A stretch of DNA of 64,000 bases from Kosakonia oryzae. GTDB taxonomy: Bacteria > Pseudomonadota > Gammaproteobacteria > Enterobacterales > Enterobacteriaceae. The stretch covers positions 1,550,001-1,614,000 of the forward strand of contig NZ_CP014007.2 of NCBI RefSeq assembly GCF_001658025.2, read 5' to 3'. The notes under the pieces are model-generated. The model did no database searches and was not told the DNA's origin. It worked only from the letters and a program-made list of their open reading frames with translations. Made by a program: the position numbers and the translations under genes. Position 1 is the first letter of the stretch, and every line of letters starts with the position of its first letter. Below are positions 57,870 through 64,000 of this stretch, in pieces.

Positions 57870-58129
57870 TACTTTCGGCCCAACGCTGCCTGTAATGCTT
57901 CCTTATCCAGCTTGGCTTCTGCAAGCAACTTCTTGAGAAGGGCATTCTCTTCTTTAAGCGACTTAAGGTGTTTTACTTCAGGGGTTTCCATGCCACCAAA
58001 CTTCTTACGCCAGGTGTAAAAGGTTGCGTCAGAAATAGCATGCTTACAGCAAAGCTCACGGGCGAAAATACCAGCCTCGGCCTCGCGGAGAATACTGATG
58101 CTCTGTTCGTCAGAAAAACGCTTCTTCAT
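57866..58129 (-). CDS. IS3-family transposase OrfA
   Basis: An 87-residue helix-turn-helix protein with a leucine-zipper tail: 'MKKRFSDEQSISILREAEAG', 'CKHAISDATFYTWRKKFGGME' and 'LKEENALLKKLLAEAKLDKEAL'. This is the OrfA of the IS407-like group. The frame is intact and ends within the start of orfB, as expected for -1 frameshifting. Alone it cannot transpose the element. Confidence 0.92.
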   Translation of the reverse strand: MKKRFSDEQSISILREAEAGIFARELCCKHAISDATFYTWRKKFGGMETPEVKHLKSLKEENALLKKLLAEAKLDKEALQAALGRKY

Positions 58130-58200
58130 GGGGATGTCCTCACGTTGCTAATGAAGACATTACTAACATCGTCGTGTGTTAACCAATGGGGAGCAGGTCA

Positions 58201-58599
58201 AAATAAACATGCCCCATTTTATTAATGTGAAAATTGGATACCTCCCATTAATGACACTCCAAAATAAAGAGGATATATATCAGTTTTATAGAAATAAAGG
58301 TGATTTAGAAAATAGTCTGTGCCAAATAATGTCATTTAAACGCTATAGAAACATACATGTCAGGATTCATCTTTTGATTCAGTAATGAAAATACGGACGC
58401 TGAATGTAATTTGGACGATCCGCATGCTGAGGCCTTTTGGTTATTCTGCATGATCACATAAATAAATTCACGGACACGACAGTTACAAAAGTATCTCAAC
58501 AGCGAGGATTATTATCAGGTCCTCTGCATAGAGTTTATGAATGTAACAAATACGGCTATTGCTCATTTTGTATATATAACGGTTTATTAAGGAAATGCT
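58201..58599. other. AT-rich remnant region between the insertion element and PAAR
   Basis: 399 bases, AT-rich in the first half. A frame to the stop at 58385 continues from within the insertion element end ('MPHFINVKIGYLPLMTLQN', then 'KEDIYQFYRNKGDLENSL'), which looks like a truncated gene tail; its start has been replaced by the insertion element. I do not recognise it. The last 30 bases hold the PAAR ribosome site AAGGA. Confidence 0.4.
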
Positions 58600-58863
58600 A
58601 TGCAAGGAATCGTTCGAATCGGCGATAAAACTACCCACGGCGGCACAGTTCAGTCAGGCTCCTCCACCATGGTTTTTGGTGGTATTGGTGTCGCCCGTAA
58701 AGGCGATAAAGTCTTTTGCCCACAGCCAGGGCATGGGTCAACCGTTATTACCGGAGGCAACCCGGACTATCTCGATAACGGGGTCCCGGTGGCATTTCAT
58801 GGTCATAAATGTGCCTGTGGTTGCACACTAATCACTTCTCTGCCTGATGCACTGGTGGGGTAA
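58600..58863 (+). CDS. Type VI PAAR spike-tip protein
   Basis: An 87-residue single PAAR-domain protein with no extension. Features are 'GIVRIGDKTTHGGTVQSGS', 'VARKGDKVFCPQPGHGSTVITGG' and the closing 'VAFHGHKCACGCTLI', whose His and Cys residues bind the zinc that sharpens the tip. It caps VgrG and can recruit effectors. AAGGA lies upstream of the ATG at 58600. Four bases separate it from the next gene. Confidence 0.95.
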   Translation: MQGIVRIGDKTTHGGTVQSGSSTMVFGGIGVARKGDKVFCPQPGHGSTVITGGNPDYLDNGVPVAFHGHKCACGCTLITSLPDALVG

Positions 58864-58866
58864 GCC

Positions 58867-60027
58867 ATGCCAGTCATTCTGGAACAGATCCCGGAGAAAA
58901 AAGCCAAACCGCCGCGTCCGGCAACCAGTCGCTGGTTGATTTTCGGCGTCGTGGTTTTGGCTGTGGGGATGGGGCTGACGTTTCTGTTCTGGGAGGGTGA
59001 GCGTTCCGGCCCCGGTTTCTGGCTTTTTGCTGCCGTATTGCCCGCGCTACTTTGGGGGGCTCTGTTCTCGGCCCGTCGGGCGGGCTACAAATACAAGAGC
59101 GTTGGGCAGGATGCGGCGAACCGAAGGATCGAAGCCCGTTTCGATAATGATAAAGCACGTGGGCAGCGTTTTGCCTGGTTTGCGGGGGAGTATCTGGTGA
59201 ATGCTCTGGAATGCCAGCATGTGGCAACGCAAAACGCAGCACTTGCTAAAGTGCCGATACTACAACCGGTAATGCCCCGTGGGGCGGGAAAGCCCGTCAG
59301 GCACTCCCGTTTAGCTGAAGAAGGTAACGCGTCTGATGTGTTGAATGTTTATCGGCACGAAGCGGTGGAACGCATCAACTTATTACTGGAGGCTTTACCT
59401 GAATCCCTGACCTGTTATCTGGCACTGGATCTTGCCGAAGGTTCGCAGGATATCTCGCTCAGTTGGTTATCAGGGATAACCCGGCGAGTGATCCGCATCC
59501 GCGACCTCTCTGGTCTGCGGATCGTTGATTACTGGCTTGACTACCACTATGCAAAACCGTCTGCGCTGCTGGTCCTCAGCGCACAACTGAATGATGTTCC
59601 TGTGAATGATTCCGGGGAAGCCATTTCCGTGGTGCTGATGACCAACTGCCGCCTTAAAGACACTCCACCTGAATCAGCACGCATTCATCGTCCGCAAATT
59701 AATTACTCGGGTGATATGAACCATGCATTACGCCACGCGTTGCTATGGGCTGGGCTTGAAAAAGACGCGAAGCTGCGTGGCTGGATTACCGGTGGAACCC
59801 TGGCTACCAGCGGTACGCTGAGCACGGCCTGCGATATTTATGCGCCAGAACTGACGGTACAGCGTTACGTCAATATCGACAGCGTGGCAGGTTTCGCCGG
59901 TGTGACGGCACCCTGGCAAGCCTTAATTCTTGCGACCCGCCAGTGCATCGCCGACCGAGAAGCACAACTTGTTGTGACCGAATCATCACCAGACTACACA
60001 CAGCTCTGCGCTGTCACTTCAGAATAA
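58867..60027 (+). CDS. Type VI cluster protein of unknown function, two N-terminal TM helices
   Basis: A 386-residue membrane protein. Two helices lie near residues 21-43 ('RWLIFGVVVLAVGMGLTFLFW') and 50-68 ('GFWLFAAVLPALLWGALFSA'), followed by a cytoplasmic or periplasmic domain with no motif I can name. The C-terminal domain contains 'DLSGLRIVDYWLDYHYAKPSALLVLSAQL'. It is often found between PAAR and tssM in Enterobacter-type clusters, as here (25 bases before tssM). It could partner TssM, but I make no functional claim. Confidence 0.7.
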   Translation: MPVILEQIPEKKAKPPRPATSRWLIFGVVVLAVGMGLTFLFWEGERSGPGFWLFAAVLPALLWGALFSARRAGYKYKSVGQDAANRRIEARFDNDKARGQRFAWFAGEYLVNALECQHVATQNAALAKVPILQPVMPRGAGKPVRHSRLAEEGNASDVLNVYRHEAVERINLLLEALPESLTCYLALDLAEGSQDISLSWLSGITRRVIRIRDLSGLRIVDYWLDYHYAKPSALLVLSAQLNDVPVNDSGEAISVVLMTNCRLKDTPPESARIHRPQINYSGDMNHALRHALLWAGLEKDAKLRGWITGGTLATSGTLSTACDIYAPELTVQRYVNIDSVAGFAGVTAPWQALILATRQCIADREAQLVVTESSPDYTQLCAVTSE

Positions 60028-60052
60028 TAATCAGGGATTGTTACCGCTCGTT

Positions 60053-63000
60053 ATGAAAAGACCGTCCGCACTCACATCCATTATTTTCCTGGCGCTCTGT
60101 ATTACCGGCATAGTCGGCTGTTTTCTCTGGATTTACCCGGAAGAGACAGCCGCTACGGTGCGCATAGGTCCTTTCAGTCACCCCGGTGTGATTATTTTCT
60201 GCCTGGCGCTGGTCATCGTCATTCTGGTCGCTGGGTGGTTTGCACAAATGTTGACGGTGACCGCCGGGGAAAAGGGGGGCAATCAGAACGAGGATGCGGG
60301 TAACAACGTCGGGAATTCTTCCCAGCCGGAAGCGCCTCTTCACACCGACGAGTACATAACGTGCTTTACTTCCGGCCCGATCATCGACCACCTCCGCCTG
60401 CGCTATGGCTACCGCTGGAAATCGAAAGTCCGCCTGCTGCTGGTGCAGGGTACTGATGACCATATCGAAAACGTGGTTCCGGGGCTCAAGCGTGATCACT
60501 GGCAGGAAAACGACGGTATTGTCCTGATCCATGCCGGATCAGCAAAAACCACGCCGGACCCGGAATTTGTTGACGTGCTGAATGAGGTGCGCCCTCAGCG
60601 CCCGGTGGACGGTATTGTGCAGGTTATGGACTGCAAACAACTCCCGGATGCCGCCGCGCTGGATACGATGGTTCGCAGTCGACAGAAAAGTGATTCGCTG
60701 TTTGGCTGGCAGGCGCCGGTCTGGCTGTGGTTTATCCGCGAGGAAGCCTGGCGTCAGGAAGGTGAGGGCGTTCCGGCGACAGGCACATTGTTTGGACCGG
60801 GGGCGTCACCGGACGCTGCGGTTGAGTCACTGTCGACGCTTTCCTCACGTCTGCGTCGCGCGGGTATGCCAATGTTACTGAGCGATACCCGCCACGGCTG
60901 GCTGCTGCAGTTATCTAATCAATTATGTGGCCGCCTTAAACAACAGTTAATCCCATTGTTGACCAGCCTGATGACCGGTCCGGTACCTTACCGCTTGCGT
61001 GGCTTGATGTTCAGCCCTGTGCTGCCAGCAACCTCCACGCTGCCGCACGCGCGTCTGAGTCACCCGGCCTGGCAGGCTGTGGAAGATGATTGTTTGCATG
61101 TTCACGCCCGCAAAATCGGTTTCCACTGGCGGCGCGTTCTGCGCCTGATGATGCTGGCGCTGGTTTTGCTGTGGGGCGCGGGAGTACTGCTTTCTCTGAT
61201 GGTTAACCGTGCTCAGATTTATCAGGCTCAGCAAACTGCCCGTGCTGCCGCCGATACAACGCAACCGTTGACGGAGCGCCTGCGCAATCAGCTCGTTCTG
61301 CAGCAGGCCGTTGCCCGCCTGCAGGACAGGGAAACGCACGGCGCGCCGTGGTATACGCGCTTTGGCCTGAATCAGGACCGTGAGACCCTGAATGCACTCT
61401 GGCCACTGTATGCCCGTAATAACCAGATACTGATGCGCGATGCGCTGGTTGATGAGCTCCATCGTCAATTGAGCGTATTTGTGGAACTCCCTCCAGCCAG
61501 TGCAGCACGGACTGCGGGCTTTCAAAAGGCTTATAACCTGCTCAAGGGCTATCTGATGCTGGCGCGCCCGGACAAAGCGGAGGCAATCTGGTTTGCCGGA
61601 AATATGGTGAAAGTCTGGCCGTCCCGATCTGGCGTTGCCGACAGCGCCTGGCAGACCCTGGCCCCGAAACTGCTCGGATTCTATGCTCAGAACCTGCCTG
61701 CGCACCTGGAATGGAAAATTAAGCCAGATACCGACCTGGTTGGCAGTGTGCGTCAGATTTTGCTCAAGCAGATTGGACAGCGTAATGCTGAGTCAGGCCT
61801 CTATCAGGAGATGCTGCTGCGCATCGCCCGCAACTGGCCAGACTTAACCCTCGCTGATATGACCGGTGATACCGACGCGTCGACCATTTTCAGCACCGAA
61901 GAAGTGGTTCCGGGAATGTTCACTCGCCAGGCGTGGGAAGAGCAGGTCGAGAACGCTATTGATGAGGTAGTGAAAACCCGCCGCGATGAAATCGACTGGG
62001 TACTGACCGATAACTCCCATCAGGCAGACAGTGATATATCACCACAAGCGCTAAGGCTGCGTCTGACCGGGCGCTATTTCACCGACTTTGGCAATGCCTG
62101 GCTGAACATGGTCAACAGCATTCAGTGGCATGAGGCAGAATCTCTGCCTGAAGCGATTGCCCAGCTCAGCCTGCTGGCGGATGTGCGTCAGTCACCGCTG
62201 GTGGCGCTGATGAATACGCTGGCCTGGCAGGGGCAGACCGGGGTCAAAGGTGAGGCACTCGCCGATTCGCTGATGGATTCTGCGAAAAAGCTGGTGGGCA
62301 GCAATAAGAACGCACAGCAGTTCATCGTACAGGCAAAGGGGCCAGAAGGCCCACTGGATAGCGTATTTGGTCCGCTGAATAGCCTGATGGCCGGGAAAGA
62401 CGGCACGGGTAGCAATGGCAACCTGAGTTTCCAGTCGTGGCTGGCGCGTGTGACGCAGGCGCGCCTCAAGCTTCAACAGGTTACCAGTGCCCCGGATCCA
62501 CAGGCAATGGCGCAGATGATGGCCCAGACGGTCTTCCAGGGCAAAGCTATCGATCTGACCGAGACTCGCGACTATGGCAGTCTGGTCGCTGCAAGTCTCG
62601 GACTGGAGTGGAACGGCTTTGCTCAGGCGCTGTTTGTTCAGCCACTGGATCTGGCCTGGCGTCAGGTGCTGGCCCCGGCAACGGGCAGCCTGAACGCTCG
62701 TTGGCAGCGCACGATTGTCTCTCAGTGGAACACGGCGTTTGCCGGGCGCTATCCGTTTAAAGCCACGGGAAGTGATGCCTCACTTGCTCTTCTGGCTCAG
62801 TTCCTGCGTGGTGATTCCGGTCGTATTGCGGCATTCCTCAAAACCAACCTGGGCGGCATTCTGCATCAGGAAGGTAGCCACTGGATGGTTGATCCTTCTG
62901 CAAGCCAGGGCATGACCGTTAACCCGGCGTTTCTGGCGGCCATCAACCAACTGGCAGATATCTCCGACATTATTTTCGCGCAGGGTGATGCGGGCGTTCA

Positions 63001-63433
63001 TTTTGAACTGATGGCCCGCCCTTCACGTGGGGTTGCGCGGATGCAACTGACGCTGGACGGTCAGAATCTGGATTACTTCAACCAGATGGAAAGCTGGCAG
63101 AGCTTTACCTGGCCCGGGAACACTTATTATCCAGGCGTGGATTTGAGCTGGCGCAGCAATACGGCAGAAATGCGCCTCTATGAACACCATCAGGGCAACT
63201 GGGGCTTGATTCGCCTGCTCGACAAAGCGCTGATCGCGCCGCTTGACAGCAGCCGCACTCAATTAATGTGGATCACCCCGGACGGCAACTCGCTGAAATT
63301 TATCATGCGTAGCGAACTGGGTGATGGCCCGCTGGCGCTACTGAAACTGCAGGGCTTTCGCTTACCGGAATCTATCTTCTCAGTTAGCACAGATGCCATG
63401 AATAACACCTTTACCTCTACGGCGGGGAAATAA
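60053..63433 (+). CDS. tssM: Type VI membrane-complex protein TssM (IcmF-like)
   Basis: A protein of about 1126 residues. Two N-terminal TM helices ('LTSIIFLALCITGIVGCFLWIY' and 'VIIFCLALVIVILVAGWFAQML') are followed by a cytoplasmic domain, a third TM at about residues 361-383 ('LMMLALVLLWGAGVLL') and a large periplasmic region ending in a beta-rich C-terminus that contacts TssJ. The region where IcmF proteins usually have a Walker A P-loop reads 'VRLLLVQGTDDHIENV' with no GxxxxGK[ST], so ATPase activity is unlikely. ATG 60053 is used; a TTG at 60038 is open upstream. Two bases after the stop comes tssA. Confidence 0.93.
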   Translation: MKRPSALTSIIFLALCITGIVGCFLWIYPEETAATVRIGPFSHPGVIIFCLALVIVILVAGWFAQMLTVTAGEKGGNQNEDAGNNVGNSSQPEAPLHTDEYITCFTSGPIIDHLRLRYGYRWKSKVRLLLVQGTDDHIENVVPGLKRDHWQENDGIVLIHAGSAKTTPDPEFVDVLNEVRPQRPVDGIVQVMDCKQLPDAAALDTMVRSRQKSDSLFGWQAPVWLWFIREEAWRQEGEGVPATGTLFGPGASPDAAVESLSTLSSRLRRAGMPMLLSDTRHGWLLQLSNQLCGRLKQQLIPLLTSLMTGPVPYRLRGLMFSPVLPATSTLPHARLSHPAWQAVEDDCLHVHARKIGFHWRRVLRLMMLALVLLWGAGVLLSLMVNRAQIYQAQQTARAAADTTQPLTERLRNQLVLQQAVARLQDRETHGAPWYTRFGLNQDRETLNALWPLYARNNQILMRDALVDELHRQLSVFVELPPASAARTAGFQKAYNLLKGYLMLARPDKAEAIWFAGNMVKVWPSRSGVADSAWQTLAPKLLGFYAQNLPAHLEWKIKPDTDLVGSVRQILLKQIGQRNAESGLYQEMLLRIARNWPDLTLADMTGDTDASTIFSTEEVVPGMFTRQAWEEQVENAIDEVVKTRRDEIDWVLTDNSHQADSDISPQALRLRLTGRYFTDFGNAWLNMVNSIQWHEAESLPEAIAQLSLLADVRQSPLVALMNTLAWQGQTGVKGEALADSLMDSAKKLVGSNKNAQQFIVQAKGPEGPLDSVFGPLNSLMAGKDGTGSNGNLSFQSWLARVTQARLKLQQVTSAPDPQAMAQMMAQTVFQGKAIDLTETRDYGSLVAASLGLEWNGFAQALFVQPLDLAWRQVLAPATGSLNARWQRTIVSQWNTAFAGRYPFKATGSDASLALLAQFLRGDSGRIAAFLKTNLGGILHQEGSHWMVDPSASQGMTVNPAFLAAINQLADISDIIFAQGDAGVHFELMARPSRGVARMQLTLDGQNLDYFNQMESWQSFTWPGNTYYPGVDLSWRSNTAEMRLYEHHQGNWGLIRLLDKALIAPLDSSRTQLMWITPDGNSLKFIMRSELGDGPLALLKLQGFRLPESIFSVSTDAMNNTFTSTAGK

Positions 63434-63434
63434 T

Positions 63435-64000
63435 ATGGCTACTGCAAAAGCGCTACTGGCTCTGTGTATGCCCGATGAAGCGAAACAGTCAGCGCTGCTC
63501 GCTCGTCAGCAGGGCAGCCTGTCACAATGGGATAACTGGCTCAAACCATTAGCGGACGGTGACGGAGCAGGGGAAGACCCAGCCTATGACGACGATTTCC
63601 AGTTGATGCGTGAGGAGATCAACAAACTTTCCGGCACCGATCCAGAAAAGCTTTGTCAGCTGGCTGAAAAAATTCTTTGTCGCACAGCCCGGGACGTAAG
63701 GGTGGTTACCTGGTATATCTTCGCCCGACTGCAGCGTGAGGGCGAGCCCGGGCTGTGTGAAGGGCTGCAACTGCTGGCGGCCATGCTGACCCGCTACGGT
63801 GAGCAATGTCATCCGCGCCGCCCGAATGCACGCAAGTCCGCGCTTGAGTGGCTGAACAGTACAAAGATGCAGGACACCCTTTCACTGTGGCCGGATGCTA
63901 ACCGGGAGCAGACCTCACGGACGGCAGCCGCGCTGAGTTTGCTGGATACCCAACTGGAAAGCTGGCCGGAACGCGAACGCCCCTCTCTCGACGGTTTATC
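63435..64000 (+). CDS. tssA: Type VI protein TssA (ImpA family), partial
   Basis: The first 188 codons of a TssA/ImpA-family protein that runs off the window. The ImpA N-terminal domain is recognisable in 'GAGEDPAYDDDFQLMREEI', 'LAEKILCRTARDVRVVTWYIFARLQREGEPG' and 'AMLTRYGEQCHPRRPNARKSALEWLN'. TssA primes assembly of the baseplate and sheath. It begins 1 base after the tssM stop, so the operon continues. Confidence 0.92.
   Translation, partial: MATAKALLALCMPDEAKQSALLARQQGSLSQWDNWLKPLADGDGAGEDPAYDDDFQLMREEINKLSGTDPEKLCQLAEKILCRTARDVRVVTWYIFARLQREGEPGLCEGLQLLAAMLTRYGEQCHPRRPNARKSALEWLNSTKMQDTLSLWPDANREQTSRTAAALSLLDTQLESWPERERPSLDGL

Larger units (their letters stand above)
56981..58200 (-). 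mobile_element. Decayed IS3-family (IS407-group-like) insertion sequence
   Basis: A 1220-bp element bounded by imperfect terminal inverted repeats: TGACCTTCCCCCAGCATTAA at 56981 and, on the other strand from 58200, TGACCTGCTCCCCATTGGTT. The genes run on the minus strand as orfA then orfB. orfB has three stop codons and a frameshift, so the element is dead in cis. No 4-base target duplication is visible (TTGC on the left, AAAT on the right), consistent with an old insertion or later rearrangement. It separates the effector/immunity pair from PAAR. Confidence 0.88.

Overview
The window looks like a chromosomal segment of an enterobacterium in the Enterobacter/Klebsiella/Kosakonia group. Many proteins can be recognised as close relatives of E. 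coli or Klebsiella proteins: PheP, RamR/RomA/RamA, YfeC/YfeD, PdeA, NupC, MntH, YpeC, YfeO, Glk, YpdA/YpdB, AlaC and YpdK. The block alaX-alaW / pdeA / nupC / mntH / ypeC / yfeO / glk / ypdBA / alaC / ypdK follows the E. coli backbone, with accessory genes inserted (ipdC, an aldo-keto reductase, hutH). ramA, indolepyruvate decarboxylase and choline sulfatase suggest a plant- or soil-associated member. This is inference from gene content only.

Layout. 0-3.6 kb: choline-O-sulfate use, with a LysR regulator divergent from betC and a choline-binding protein. 3.6-7.2 kb: a Fur-type site, a YncE-like lipoprotein and a TonB-dependent siderophore receptor. 7.2-19.2 kb: a mixed accessory stretch. It holds a LysR regulator with a divergent GNAT acetyltransferase, a frameshifted glutamine-synthetase-family gene, a small membrane protein, a chemoreceptor with a sigma-28 promoter, a VOC protein, pheP, a DMT exporter, a PhzF-family enzyme, and an MFS exporter with a divergent XRE regulator. 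19.1-21.8 kb: the yjbR-ramR / romA-ramA multidrug-resistance control locus, with its RamR operator. 21.8-38.1 kb: the backbone block, including tandem tRNA-Ala(GGC) genes, a manganese transporter with adjacent Fur and MntR sites, ipdC, glk and the YpdA/YpdB pyruvate-sensing two-component system. 38.1-41.5 kb: a stand-alone hutH, a protein with two copies of a putative helix-turn-helix module, and an AT-rich gap.

41.5-64 kb: a type VI secretion (T6SS) cluster that runs past the window end. The order is tssB, tssC, tssK, tssL, an OmpA-domain protein, hcp, clpV, an LprI-like periplasmic protein, vgrG, a multidomain effector ending in a GH19-type muramidase, a secreted immunity candidate, a decayed IS3-family element, PAAR, an unnamed two-TM protein, tssM and the start of tssA. 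tssE, tssF, tssG and tssJ are not seen and may lie beyond 64 kb. The LprI-like gene, the effector C-terminus and its immunity candidate are visibly AT-richer than the core genes, which marks them as exchangeable cargo.

The most interesting material is the T6SS cargo island (50.7-58.6 kb), the variant TssM without a recognisable P-loop plus its unnamed partner, the unknown tandem-HTH protein beside the cluster, and the hairpin-rich leader before the DMT exporter. No clear case of a wholly undescribed system was found.
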